Source: an uncultured Acidobacteriota bacterium (GTDB lineage Bacteria > Acidobacteriota > CAIWXX01). Taken from it: a stretch of DNA of 64,000 nt. Each line of letters opens with the position of its first letter. Position 1 is the first letter of the stretch. Made by a program: the position numbers and the translations under genes. The notes below the pieces were generated by a model. That model ran no database searches. It was not told the origin of the DNA and was given only the letters and a program-made list of their open reading frames with translations. Of this stretch, positions 1 through 9,006 are shown in pieces. The stretch spans positions 1-64,000 of the forward strand of contig CAIWXX010000010.1 of NCBI GenBank assembly GCA_903916735.1, read 5' to 3'.

Positions 1-278
1 AACTCCATCTCCGCCGTGCGAACATGAATCACATCGCAATCCACCGGCGCCGCCTTTCGATTCTCCGGGCATAACGCCACTTGCTTCGGCTGTGTTTGCC
101 CTTGTTCTAGTATCTCAACAGTTCGACACCAGGATTCCATCCGGCTGCCATTGATCTCGCCAAGATAGAGAACATGCCTCTGCATAACTCCTCCGCTCGC
201 CGTGCGGCGGTTCTCCACAATGCTCCAATATTGATGGAGTTTCCCATCTTTGATTCGCTTCTTAGCCCGCAAGAACAT
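1..278 (-). CDS. IS1634-type transposase, N-terminal part, cut by window edge
   Basis: Reading the minus strand from an ATG at 278 gives an open frame that runs off the left edge with no stop (about 92 codons). The N-terminus begins MFLRAKKRIKDGK, followed by a YWSIVENRR block and a RHVLYLGEIN block. These are recognisable N-terminal motifs of IS1634-family (IS4-like) DDE transposases. The catalytic DDE region would lie outside the window, so whether the copy is intact is unknown. It lies next to a decayed exporter gene, in keeping with the disturbed character of the first 5 kb. Family recognition is from memory of the motif, not from a search. Confidence 0.72.
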   Translation of the reverse strand, partial: MFLRAKKRIKDGKLHQYWSIVENRRTASGGVMQRHVLYLGEINGSRMESWCRTVEILEQGQTQPKQVALCPENRKAAPVDCDVIHVRTAEME

Positions 279-592
279 ACTCGCAGTGTCCCACTTCTGC
301 GCCACCTAATCAAGATAGCAGGTCGGCACTACAAGGGTTTTGCATTCTTCTTTGCAGTTCAATGCGCACAGGCTACCCTGATTCACCGCCCGTTACCAGA
401 AAAACTCTAAATTTTTGGCTGCCTGCCTCGCCAGTTGCGGAAGTCGGGCTATAGACCATCCGACGATCTTCGAATGTAGAGGTTGGTCCGTCGAAGACCT
501 TTTGCGCATACGAGTTTTCAGGAACTGGAACTGATTCTTCGAAGCGAATTAGCAGGCTCGCCCGCGGATCGGGGTCCGTTCTCGCGCGCAGG
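279..592. other. Flank of the transposase; no gene seen
   Basis: This stretch should contain the outer end of the insertion sequence that carries the transposase at the left edge. The other end is outside the window, so no terminal inverted repeat can be assigned. Short open frames here show no codon pattern or motif that I recognise. Confidence 0.5.
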
Positions 593-1250
593 TCACTCTT
601 TTTCCCGCGCCTTCAGCGAGAAAAATGCGGCTAGTGCGAAGATGGCGTGGGTTAATCCGATTTGAGAGGTGACCGGCCAATGGCCCGACTCACACAAAGA
701 CTAGAGAGTACGTTAGAAGCACCAAACCGGCGTGTTGCGGGTTCAGTCCTTTCACGATCATCAAGTAGAAAGGGATGATGAAATTGTTCCCCGCCAGGAA
801 AAAGTAGGCCAGGAAATTCGCCACGTTGCCGAAGCTGAATTCCCGGTTGCGGAAGAGCGCATAATCCAGGAGTGGAGAAATCGATGCGCGCTCTCGAAAG
901 AGGAATGCTGTCATGGCCGCCGCTCCAACCGCGATAGAGCTCCAGATAACCTGGGAACGCCACCCGAATTCCGCCAGCCGGTTGAGGGCATACATCAAGG
1001 CCAAAAGAGATGCGAAACAAAATAGGACCCCTGCCGGGTCGATGCCGCTGCGTTCCTCATCCATCTTTGGTACATCCTTCAGAATGACTTTCCAGCAGAC
1101 GAACATCGCGATTATGCCGACAGGAATGTTGATATGGAAGATCCACTGCCAGGAGAGATAGCCGGTGATGATCTCTCCCAAGGGGTTCCCAATCATTATG
1201 CTGAGTGCCGCCGCAGTTGCCAGAGCACCAAACGCCAGCCCGCGCCGACG
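593..1250 (-). pseudogene. DHA2-type MFS drug exporter, decayed
   Basis: The minus strand encodes a central piece of a 14-TM drug:H+ antiporter (EmrB/QacA type). It has hydrophobic segments in the typical order, including a block reading GNPLGEIITGYLSWQWIF and another reading IPVGIIAMFVCWKVI. After the segment ending YSLVFV there is an in-frame TGA near 690. The loop motif GPLAGHLSNRI follows in the same frame. The true C-terminus (HAIFALAAFFSLKAREKE, then stop at 593) follows abruptly in another frame. The N-terminal third, the stop-free reading frame and most of TM9-14 are missing. The family assignment is good; the gene is clearly dead. Confidence 0.75.
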
Positions 1251-1386
1251 CATCGGCAGGCGCGGTACTTGGGGAAACCCCCAGACCCAACGCCCCCTAA
1301 CCCCGTCGGGGTAACTCATCTCCGACCGTCAACGTTTGTCATCGTCAACAGCTGGCGGGCCACTTCAGGAAGCAGAACCAGCCCAA

Positions 1387-1713
1387 TTAATCCGCGAAAC
1401 CAACTATCAGCGACAACATACGATTGAGCGCCAGGAGTCTCACGTCATCCAATCGTCCGATGACTGGTCCACACTTCTCACGACGGACAGCCATGATCTT
1501 GTCAGCCATGACCTGCGATACATGGCGCAAGCCATTTTCTGACGATGGCTCCACGACCAAACGATAAATTGGCGCGTCGCGGATGGTGCTGGTCATCAGA
1601 CACACCAATACGCTATCAGTCTCGGATAGTGAATCGGATTGAATCACAATGGCCGGGCGAGGTTTGCCATAATCGCCTTGGACCGCCACGGTGACGAAAT
1701 CACCACGTTTCAA
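1387..1713 (-). CDS. MazF/PemK-type endoribonuclease toxin
   Basis: This is a 108-residue protein starting MKRGDFVTVAVQGDYGKPRPAIVIQSD, which is the conserved start of the PemK/MazF toxin fold (the G-D-x-G-KPRPA block holds the catalytic Arg). It also contains the second family block, ending in DKIMAVRREKCG. Members cleave mRNA and stop growth until antitoxin is restored. The start is TTG at 1713, and this codon overlaps the TGA of the antitoxin gene (TTGA), which implies translational coupling with the antitoxin made first. Length and motifs are complete, so the toxin appears functional in an otherwise decayed neighbourhood. Confidence 0.88.
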   Translation of the reverse strand: MKRGDFVTVAVQGDYGKPRPAIVIQSDSLSETDSVLVCLMTSTIRDAPIYRLVVEPSSENGLRHVSQVMADKIMAVRREKCGPVIGRLDDVRLLALNRMLSLIVGFAD

Positions 1714-1937
1714 TCAGTCCAACCTTCGGTGTTGGCAACAGCTTCGATGAACTCTACTGCCTCGATCTCTTCCGGAGCTCCGCGTAGTAACTGAGCTTGT
1801 CGGCGAGCTTCTTCGACAAAGCCTGGTGCAGCTGGATCAGGGACCCACACACGCAGCAACTTCATCCCCCTGGAGTGCTTGTTCGCACGATACCGTTGGA
1901 ACCTGTCCTGCCCATCCTTGATCGTTGGTCTTGGCAT
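1710..1937 (-). CDS. MazE-like antitoxin (DUF3018-type)
   Basis: This 75-residue acidic C-terminal protein immediately precedes and overlaps the MazF-type toxin gene. It begins MPRPTIKDGQDRFQRYR, continues with a basic stretch ending LLRVWVPDP, and ends in an acidic segment. This is the architecture of the small DUF3018 antitoxins paired with MazF toxins: N-terminal DNA binding and a C-terminal toxin-blocking tail. The ATG at 1937 fits the family start; the frame is open further upstream, but that extension looks like random sequence. The upstream region to 2028 should carry the autoregulated promoter. Pairing and order (antitoxin first) are seen directly; function is by family. Confidence 0.82.
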   Translation of the reverse strand: MPRPTIKDGQDRFQRYRANKHSRGMKLLRVWVPDPAAPGFVEEARRQAQLLRGAPEEIEAVEFIEAVANTEGWTD

Positions 1938-2028
1938 GTCTATTACTTCATTACAAATGTAGCGCACTACAAAATAAAAGTCAACACACAAGTTGTATTC
2001 GGCCTCAGACGAATGGTTTTCGACGGGC

Positions 2029-2421
2029 TTAATGGCAAGAGGGCTCTTGCCAGTAATGGGCCTCCACGCTAATCGAGAACCAGAACGATTCCGTCGTCGG
2101 CAACTGATGTGCGACCATCTTGGAAGCTTCGGATGCCATCTGCTTCGTGACACCCTGAAAGGTATTAAAGATCTACAGGACATAGCGAGCCATGTCATGG
2201 CACTCGTTGTCGATCATGATATCTGCGGTGTGCCGGCCATTTGTGTCGAATAGCAGGACCGGGATGTGATCCTGGATAGACAGGTACTCCGGCGATTCAC
2301 GATCCGCCTCACGAAAACGGTCCGGGAAGTCCGGTGGGATGCGTCTGTTTTCACAGAGATTTTCACATGCAGGCCCATCAGATGCTTGGATGCGAAATTC
2401 TACGGTAGCGCATTTACGCAA
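2029..2421 (-). pseudogene. Hypothetical frame interrupted by an in-frame TAG
   Basis: From an ATG at 2421 the minus strand is open for 82 codons to a TAG at 2173-2175. The same frame then continues open for a further 47 codons to a TAA at 2029. Both halves have a protein-like composition (the second half reads GVTKQMASEASKMV). I do not recognise the family. A decayed gene with a premature stop is the simplest reading; chance is not excluded. Confidence 0.3.
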
Positions 2422-2454
2422 GATTGATCCCCGACATCGCGTGATCAGAATGTG

Positions 2455-2967
2455 TCAGGGTGCTTCACCGGATGCAAGCCGCTGAGCAAATTCCTTGAGT
2501 GCCTTTATCTGCTGACCACTCAGTCGAAATGGAAACCCGAGCGCATCGCCCTCCACAGTTGACGCATTGGAAATCTCCAAGAAGGTTGCCCATGGAAGTT
2601 GAGCAACTACCCCATCGCATGTACTGTTATCCGAGCAATTGAGCGTGAAAGAACGGTTCGGTTCGGTCAAATTGAGTACCGTCTTTGGGGTGGCTTTCAG
2701 GTGGTGTCTGTTGTAAACAACCCTGAAGTAGAGCATGGTTGGGTTAGGTCCTGTTAGACCTTGCTCCAATTGCGGCGGGATCGTCAGCCACATTTCGGTC
2801 TGGTCGTAATCCTCCCAGTAAAGCTCATGAATCTCACAATCACTGGAGGAGATCATGGCCCATCCACGGTCCGGCGCATCTGTCAGCTGATTATTTGCCA
2901 TCAAGGCGGTGTGAATCATGGTCAGGAGCACCAACAGGATTGCGAGAGCGATCAGAGGCCTTTTCAT
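2455..2967 (-). CDS. Secreted hypothetical protein, 170 aa
   Basis: The product starts MKRPLIALAILLVLLTMIHTALMA, a clear Sec signal peptide (basic n-region, long hydrophobic core), followed by an acidic, aromatic mature domain with Cys residues at about 44, 131 and 138 that could form disulfides. A good ribosome binding site (AGGAGAAG) sits just before the ATG. No known domain is recognised. It lies 78 bp downstream of the PKD-domain protein on the same strand and both have a similar N-terminus (MKR-hydrophobic), so the two may form a small operon of exported proteins. Confidence 0.7.
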   Translation of the reverse strand: MKRPLIALAILLVLLTMIHTALMANNQLTDAPDRGWAMISSSDCEIHELYWEDYDQTEMWLTIPPQLEQGLTGPNPTMLYFRVVYNRHHLKATPKTVLNLTEPNRSFTLNCSDNSTCDGVVAQLPWATFLEISNASTVEGDALGFPFRLSGQQIKALKEFAQRLASGEAP

Positions 2968-3045
2968 GACATTCTTCTCCTACTGGGGTCACCTCACTAA
3001 ACGGAAAAAATAGTACGCCAAGACGAACCGACCAGCATCTGGCTT

Positions 3046-3678
3046 CTATTCGAGAGAGCCTGTAACGCGGATCTGACGTACACAGACTCCTATCAGTCCG
3101 TTTGAATCAGTGACAGTGACGACGGCCAGATAGACCCCAGGATTCTTGTATGTGTGTTGGATGCTGGATCCTTTGATCGTGCCATTTTTGTCGCCGGTAT
3201 TCCACAGATAAGTGTATGGCTTCATCCCACGCATGGCCATGGCTGACAACTTCACGGTGTAGGGTGCCGCGCCACTGTTACCCGACGAGGTACAGGCAAC
3301 CTCGGGTGGGTTCATATTCCCTAACTGCAAAATTCCTTGGCAAACATCCTTCGAGCCATCCTCGTATCTCATCCAGAGGGTGAGTATGTATACACCAGGG
3401 CTCTTATATGTGTGCTTTGGATTGAGACGTGTGGATGTCGCACCATCGCCGAAGTCCCAGAAGTACTTGCAGGTTCCCACACAATCATTGTCTCCGACAT
3501 GGAACTGAACTACATACGACTTACCTTTCATGGACACCGTAAGCCACCAGCAGTCAGAAGGTTGTACCGTACTATTCACCCCGATCATGGACTGTGCCGA
3601 ATCCGTCATATATGGGGCATCAGTGGCGAGGACGGGGACCGCGAACAGGATTGTTAAGACGATCAGAAACCTTTTCAC
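3046..3678 (-). CDS. Secreted protein with two PKD domains
   Basis: This 210-residue protein has a signal peptide (MKRFLIVLTILFAVPVLA) and two PKD-like beta-sandwich repeats. The first contains YFWDFGDGATST and ends KHTYKSPGVYILTLW; the second contains YLWNTGDKNG and ends QHTYKNPGVYLAVVTV. The WDFGDG and HTY-x(3)-PGVY motifs are diagnostic for PKD domains, which mediate protein or polysaccharide contacts at the cell surface. No catalytic domain is attached, so it is probably a binding or structural exported protein. The start is GTG at 3678, preceded by a strong GAGGAGG ribosome binding site. It is upstream of another exported protein on the same strand. Confidence 0.85.
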   Translation of the reverse strand: MKRFLIVLTILFAVPVLATDAPYMTDSAQSMIGVNSTVQPSDCWWLTVSMKGKSYVVQFHVGDNDCVGTCKYFWDFGDGATSTRLNPKHTYKSPGVYILTLWMRYEDGSKDVCQGILQLGNMNPPEVACTSSGNSGAAPYTVKLSAMAMRGMKPYTYLWNTGDKNGTIKGSSIQHTYKNPGVYLAVVTVTDSNGLIGVCVRQIRVTGSLE

Positions 3679-4103
3679 AATTTCCTCCTCATCAGGACAT
3701 CAGAGATGGCGGTAGGTGGCCACATTACACGCAATGCCAACCCCCGAGATAATTGACATTTCCGTATGCCTTGAATGCAAGTATATAACGCAGCTCGGGC
3801 CGGACGGCAAGCCTTTCCACCCACGAAAATGCGAAAACCTGCGCGAAGGGCGGGTTTCAGAGGCCTCTGATGGGGTGTCTCTAAATATGTTTTCGCACTT
3901 TATGCCGAGTACCGGATTACTCCGAGTAGACCGATACCACCTTCGGGAAATCAACGAGCTCGTTTGCAGAATCGCTATCGCAACTCTGCAAACAAGCCTA
4001 TTAATTACGGACAACGCTGCATATTTCCGAAACATCCCGGGGCTTATTGTGGAGGCTTATTGAAGAATTGCTAATGGAGCGGCTTCATATGCTTGCATGC
4101 GGG
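3679..4103. other. Intergenic, with a 9-bp inverted repeat; no gene
   Basis: No convincing gene lies here. A perfect inverted repeat (GTTTGCAGA ... TCTGCAAAC, positions 3962-3993, 14-nt loop) is preceded by the palindrome CGAGCTCG. It could form a hairpin but has no T-tract on either side, so I do not call it a terminator. Confidence 0.5.
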
Positions 4104-4199
4104 TCACTCTCGTTCCCGCGCCTTCAGTGAGAAAAATGCGGCTGCTGCGAAGATGGCGCAGCCGGCCATGAAGTCCGGTTGGCCGCGGTGCCGGAAGAT
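4104..4199 (-). pseudogene. C-terminal scrap of a second DHA2 MFS exporter
   Basis: The minus strand encodes the last 31 residues of an EmrB-type exporter, ending CAIFAAAAFFSLKARERE and a TGA at 4104-4106. The rest of the gene is absent. The nucleotide sequence is nearly identical over about 55 bp to the C-terminal scrap at 593-650, in the same orientation, which shows that two related exporter genes, or two copies of one, once flanked this zone. Confidence 0.65.
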
Positions 4200-4818
4200 T
4201 GTTGTGCCTGCCTTTGCCCAGGAAACCTACATGCAAGCGATCATCAGCCATGGGGGAAAGGGACAGATCGTCGTGTTCAACCCCGGCAAGTTCGGCTCAC
4301 TGGCCTTCGCCAAGCTCCTGGCTGAAGCGGGGAGGAGCGATGACTTCATCATCGGTGAAACCAGCTCGCTGATTTACGCAGCCAAAACCAAAGGACTCGG
4401 GCATGTCAACATCAAAGCGGTGAAGAGCGAGCTCCCCTTTGCCGCCATGCCATCGATCAAGACCGCCACGGCCCACTGGACGCTGACAGATCTTTATTTG
4501 TGTGATGTACAAGGTCAAGGCGGACACCGTTTATGACACAATGTACCAGGTTTTCTGCTCACAACGTTCAGATGTCGCCGGGCGATCTGAAACATCGTTA
4601 CGTCACTGAAGACATTCCTTTCGGGGTTTGTCACGCTCGCGTCAGTCGGCAAAGCACTGGGAATACCGGTTCCTGGGATAGAGGCCATCGTCAATATCGC
4701 ACGCATGGCGAACGGCGAGGACTACTGGACGACCGGGAGAACTTTTGAAAAATTGGGGCTGACCGGCAAGTCACTCGAAAGCCTGCTCCGTTATGTGAAA
4801 AACGGGAAGATGCAGTAA
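4192..4818 (+). pseudogene. NAD/NADP octopine/nopaline dehydrogenase-like, decayed
   Basis: The plus strand carries pieces of an opine-dehydrogenase-type protein in three frames. The first piece (PAFAQETYMQ, then VVFNPGKFGSLAFAKLLAEA, then GETSSLIYAAKTKG) is the end of the N-terminal Rossmann domain. A middle piece in another frame contains SPGDLKHRYVTEDIPFG, and the final piece returns to the first frame (GKALGIPVPGIEAIVNIAR and a C-terminus at 4816-4818). At least two frameshifts and a loss of roughly 100 internal residues separate them. The N-terminal nucleotide-binding loop is missing too. The gene is dead; the family assignment rests on motif recollection. Confidence 0.62.
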
Positions 4819-4860
4819 GCGGTGTGGGTACGATGTGGCTCGGATAGGGGCAGACATTTA

Positions 4861-7800
4861 CTACACGGCGCCATCCGGCTTCATTTGTAGAATCTTCTGT
4901 ACGTAGTCCAGAACGACTCTGGCCCGGTAAGGCTTTTGGATGAATCCCACAGGTCGGGCGCCGCTGAAGGCGGAGGTGGTTTCTTCTTCGGTGTAGCCCG
5001 AGCACAACAAGACCCACACGTTCTCGTCAATCTTTCTCAACTCCTCGAACGCCGCCCTTCCGTCCAGGCCGGGCATCGAATAGTCCAGGATAACCACGAC
5101 GATGCGGTCGTGATGCAGGCGATAGAGCTCAATTCCATCCAATGGATTCAATGCCCCCAGCACCACAAACCCCGCCTCTGTGAAGATATCGGTCACGAGG
5201 TCCAGGACGAACAATTCATCGTCAATGACAAGAACAGTCCTTCCTTTTCCTTCGACCACGCGTTGGTCGGATGCTGCCTGCACATGTGAGATTGTTTCCG
5301 CCTTCACCATCGGGAAAACGATATCGAATTGTGTCCCTTTCCCGACCTCACTGACGATCCGAATCCCGCCTAGATGCCCTCGCACGATGCCAAGCACGGC
5401 GGCAAGTCCGAGCCCTCGCCCTGTGAACTTCGTCGAGTAGAATGGGTCAAAGATGCAGGAGAGCTTCTCCTTGGCGATTCCATGTCCGGTATCGGCCACC
5501 TGGATGAGGATGTATTCACCGGGGCTGAGGGGATCGTGAGTGTATCTCCAGAACTCCGTGTCCGTCTCCATGAGAGTGATCTGCGCCGTTCGAACCGTAA
5601 TCCGGCCGGGATTTGCTTCCAGTGCCTCGCCGGCGTTGATGATAAGGTTCATGACTACTTGCTGAATCTGTCCGGCATCTCCCCGGATATTCGGCGCCGT
5701 GGAATTAAGCTCGAATCGCAGGTTAGCCGTCTTGGGAACCGAAACTTCAAGAATCTGGACGTTGTCTTTTACGAGCCGGTTCAGGTTGATATCCTCCATC
5801 ACGAACTTCCCTTTGCCGGAGTAGGCAAGCAACTGCCGCGTGAGGTCCGCAGCCCGCATGGCGGCTTTGATGGCTTTGTTCAGGTTGTTTTCAGCTGGGC
5901 TGCCATGCGGCAATTTATTCAGAGCAAGCTCGGATTGGCCGAGAATGGCATTCAGAAGATTGTTGAAGTCGTGAGCGATTCCACCGGCGAGAGTTCCAAT
6001 GCTTTCAAGTTTCTGTGCATGGCGAAGGGATTCTTCTGCATGCCGCCGTTCGGTGATATCCTGACTTATTCCCGTCACTCTGACCGGGTTCCCCTCTTCG
6101 AAGATTGGTCCACTGAGGGAGCGGATCCAACGGACATCACCACCGGGTGTCGTGATCCTGTATTCGACGGCCTCTCCGACGCCCGGTTCCAGACTTCGCT
6201 GTATCGCTCTCTTGGCCATTTGGCGCTCTTCCGGATGGATGGATGATCCAAGCATCCAGGTGAGGGTACCGGCAAACTGTTGCCGATCGATCCCGAAAAT
6301 TTTCAGTAACTCGTTGGAGCACGTCATTCGGTCGGTGGCAGGATCCCACTCCCAACTCCCCAGTCCGGCCATCTCCTGTGCGCGCCGCAGTTTGGATTCA
6401 TTCTCCTTGAGCGCTTCCTCTGCGCGCCGCAGGTTATTGGATATCAAGCGCTCTTGCGCAAGCTGATGTTCGCGGTTCTCCAATTCAATTCGGTGATGCG
6501 CACGTTCTTCCTCTTGTTGGCGCATTCGCCGACGCGTGACCCACAGGATGCTCGCCACCACAGCGAGTGAATAGAATAGGTATGCCCACCACCTTCTCCA
6601 AGGAGGAGGAACGATGATAAGGCGAATCTGTGACCCGTTCCAGTTCCAGGTGCCATCGCTGTTGGAAACGGCTGTGCGGATCGTGTAATTCCCCGGTGGG
6701 ACGTTTGTGTAAGTGGCACGATGCTGTGTGCCGGTTTGGATCCAGGACGCGTCGAACCCTTCAAGCTTGTGAGCGTACTTGTTCCGACGAGAATCGGTGT
6801 AGTCGAGTGCCGCTAAATCGAAAGAGAAGAAATTCTGGTCGTAGCGCAGGCGGATCTCCGGAGCGCCAAAAGCGACACGGCCTCCGTGCGATGGACCCAT
6901 GACCTCGAACGATGTGAGCTCAACGGGAGGCGGTATCAGATTATCTTCCACGTTGTCAGGGTAAAACCGGCTGAATCCGTTAATCCCTCCGAATAGTAAC
7001 TCCCCGTTTCGCAGCCTGAGGTGTGCCCCTTGGTTGAACTCGTCGTGCTGCAGTCCGTCGATCCGATGATATGTGCGGAAGGTTCGAGCCGTGACATTGA
7101 AGAGCACGAGGCCGTTGTTCGTACTGAGCCAAAGCCGGCCGCGCTCGTCGGCTTCAATGCCGTAAATTGTGGAGTTCGGCAGGCCATCTTTCTGCGTGAA
7201 GTGTGTGAATGTACCCTTGGAGGGATCAAAGCGATTCAATCCTCCACCCCACGTTCCGATCCAAAGAACCCCCGCCGTGTCTTCGTACAGACTAATAACC
7301 CGGTCATTGCTCAGGCTGCCGGGGTCCGACGGAACATTTCGATAGTGGGTGAAGGTGTTTCCGTCAAAGCGATCAAGCCCATTGGAGTAGGTGCCAAGCC
7401 AGAGGGTGCCATTTCGTGACTGTCGTATGGCCATAACGGTGTTCTGGCCGATGCCATCGGACTTCTTTTCATCGTGTTGATAGACGGTACATCGTCCCGT
7501 CTTCTTATCGAACAAATGGAGGCCGGCGCCATAGGTACCTATCCATAATGATCCGGCACGATCCTCATACATACACGTTACGAAGTTGGAACGTAGAGAG
7601 GTCGCATCGGCGGGATTGTGGGCAAAGTGCGCAAACTTGCTTCTCGCCGGATCGAAACGAAAAACGCCGGCGTCCTCACTGCCGAACCAGAGCATCCCCT
7701 CCTGGTCTTCAATCGCGGCAACGATTTTGCTGCTCAACAATCCATTGGGGTTATTCATGGATCCGCCATAGTGGGTTACATGGTCCTCCCCCCAAACGAT

Positions 7801-9006
7801 CTCATCGACCCCTCCGCCATTCATTCCGATCCAAATGTTTCCGCGCCGGTCTTCAGCGAATGCCCAGACGTTGTTATGAGCCAACGAACTCGCATCAGTC
7901 TTAATGTGCCGGTATGTGCAAAATCCCTTTCGTCCGGATGAGTACATGCAGACGCCGCCGCTATTCGTGCCGATCCACACGTCGCCGGTTCTGTCGGTGA
8001 ACATCGACAGGATCGCATCGTCGCTCAAACTCCTCGAATCACCCTCATCATAATGGAAGGGCGTCATGGTCTTGCCGTCGTATTGGAGAATGCCTGAGTT
8101 CCAGGTTCCGATCCACAGGTTTCCGGATGGATCTTCGGATAATGCCATGATCCCCTGCAATAATGATTTCTGATCTTTTTCGATTGCCCAGTTGACAGGA
8201 AGAAACCGTCCACTCGTAGGATCGAATGTGTACAGGCCACGCTTCCACATTCCGCACCAAAGAAATCCGGAATGATCGACCATCATCGCGAAGCAGTTGG
8301 TGAGGCTGTTTTGAGGGCTGTTCGCCTCGAGATGATATCGGATGAAGAGGTCGCTCTCAGGATCATATCGACATAAGCCGTCATAAGTCCCTATCCAAAT
8401 AATTCCCGACCTGTCTTTCTGTATTGTCCAGACCGTGTTATGGCTGAGAGAGTTTGAATCGGACGCCTGAGAGGTATAGTTCTTGAACTGCCCGTTGACG
8501 AGATTGAAGCGCCATAATCCGCCGCCGCCTGTTCCAATCCAAAGCCGATGTGCGTCGTCCTCCACAACGGAAGTGACGATGTTCTTTTCATTTGGATTGT
8601 TCCCCATAATTGATCGGCCGTAGTGTGTAAACGATCCGTCGTTCTTATTGAGCCTATCGAGACCTCCGATGTTCGTCCCGACCCAGATCGTTCCTTTGCT
8701 GTCTTCGCACAATGCGGTGACAAAGTTGTCACACAAGGAATTTGTATCCTCGGCATCATTGTGGTACACGACGAAGGTGTGCCCGTCATACCGATTGAGT
8801 CCGTCTTGTGTCCCAAGCCAGATGAATCCTTGGCGATCCTGCAGTATCTGCGTAACCCCACTCTGGGATAGCCCTTCATCAACAGAGAGGCGATTGAAAT
8901 CTATCGAAAAAGCCTGCGCGGATCTCGTCGAACTCATTAGCAGAAAAATGAGTAAGGGGATGACCTCAGGGCGCCAGCTTTTCCGCGTCGGGCCTCGCCG
9001 CATCAT
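4861..9006 (-). CDS. Hybrid two-component sensor: Reg_prop propeller, histidine kinase, receiver
   Basis: The 1381-residue protein is a giant one-component-like sensor kinase. After a signal peptide come about fourteen two-component propeller (Reg_prop) repeats, each with the W(I/L)GT-x(3)-G core, to about residue 715. Next are a Y_Y_Y domain (about 730-795), one TM helix (about 800-820), a coiled coil, a PAS domain (about 873-990), a HisKA with the phospho-acceptor His near 1012 (IAHDFNNLLNAI), a HATPase (N box NLIINAGEAL, G1 DTGHGI, G2 GRGLGLA) and a C-terminal receiver with Asp near 1308. There is no DNA-binding output, unlike the classic Bacteroides hybrids, so the receiver must relay or self-regulate. 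The ATG at 9006 starts the signal peptide; a longer frame upstream is noncoding in character. Confidence 0.93.
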   Translation of the reverse strand: MMRRGPTRKSWRPEVIPLLIFLLMSSTRSAQAFSIDFNRLSVDEGLSQSGVTQILQDRQGFIWLGTQDGLNRYDGHTFVVYHNDAEDTNSLCDNFVTALCEDSKGTIWVGTNIGGLDRLNKNDGSFTHYGRSIMGNNPNEKNIVTSVVEDDAHRLWIGTGGGGLWRFNLVNGQFKNYTSQASDSNSLSHNTVWTIQKDRSGIIWIGTYDGLCRYDPESDLFIRYHLEANSPQNSLTNCFAMMVDHSGFLWCGMWKRGLYTFDPTSGRFLPVNWAIEKDQKSLLQGIMALSEDPSGNLWIGTWNSGILQYDGKTMTPFHYDEGDSRSLSDDAILSMFTDRTGDVWIGTNSGGVCMYSSGRKGFCTYRHIKTDASSLAHNNVWAFAEDRRGNIWIGMNGGGVDEIVWGEDHVTHYGGSMNNPNGLLSSKIVAAIEDQEGMLWFGSEDAGVFRFDPARSKFAHFAHNPADATSLRSNFVTCMYEDRAGSLWIGTYGAGLHLFDKKTGRCTVYQHDEKKSDGIGQNTVMAIRQSRNGTLWLGTYSNGLDRFDGNTFTHYRNVPSDPGSLSNDRVISLYEDTAGVLWIGTWGGGLNRFDPSKGTFTHFTQKDGLPNSTIYGIEADERGRLWLSTNNGLVLFNVTARTFRTYHRIDGLQHDEFNQGAHLRLRNGELLFGGINGFSRFYPDNVEDNLIPPPVELTSFEVMGPSHGGRVAFGAPEIRLRYDQNFFSFDLAALDYTDSRRNKYAHKLEGFDASWIQTGTQHRATYTNVPPGNYTIRTAVSNSDGTWNWNGSQIRLIIVPPPWRRWWAYLFYSLAVVASILWVTRRRMRQQEEERAHHRIELENREHQLAQERLISNNLRRAEEALKENESKLRRAQEMAGLGSWEWDPATDRMTCSNELLKIFGIDRQQFAGTLTWMLGSSIHPEERQMAKRAIQRSLEPGVGEAVEYRITTPGGDVRWIRSLSGPIFEEGNPVRVTGISQDITERRHAEESLRHAQKLESIGTLAGGIAHDFNNLLNAILGQSELALNKLPHGSPAENNLNKAIKAAMRAADLTRQLLAYSGKGKFVMEDINLNRLVKDNVQILEVSVPKTANLRFELNSTAPNIRGDAGQIQQVVMNLIINAGEALEANPGRITVRTAQITLMETDTEFWRYTHDPLSPGEYILIQVADTGHGIAKEKLSCIFDPFYSTKFTGRGLGLAAVLGIVRGHLGGIRIVSEVGKGTQFDIVFPMVKAETISHVQAASDQRVVEGKGRTVLVIDDELFVLDLVTDIFTEAGFVVLGALNPLDGIELYRLHHDRIVVVILDYSMPGLDGRAAFEELRKIDENVWVLLCSGYTEEETTSAFSGARPVGFIQKPYRARVVLDYVQKILQMKPDGAV

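Noticed and set aside
690-700. The in-frame TGA in the exporter gene as a second selenocysteine codon
   Set aside because: Downstream the frame turns into noncoding sequence and the true C-terminus lies in another frame; exporters of this family are not selenoproteins. Plain decay explains it.
3962-3993. An integron-like or phage attachment site
   Set aside because: The inverted repeat is short, no integrase is nearby and no second copy was seen.
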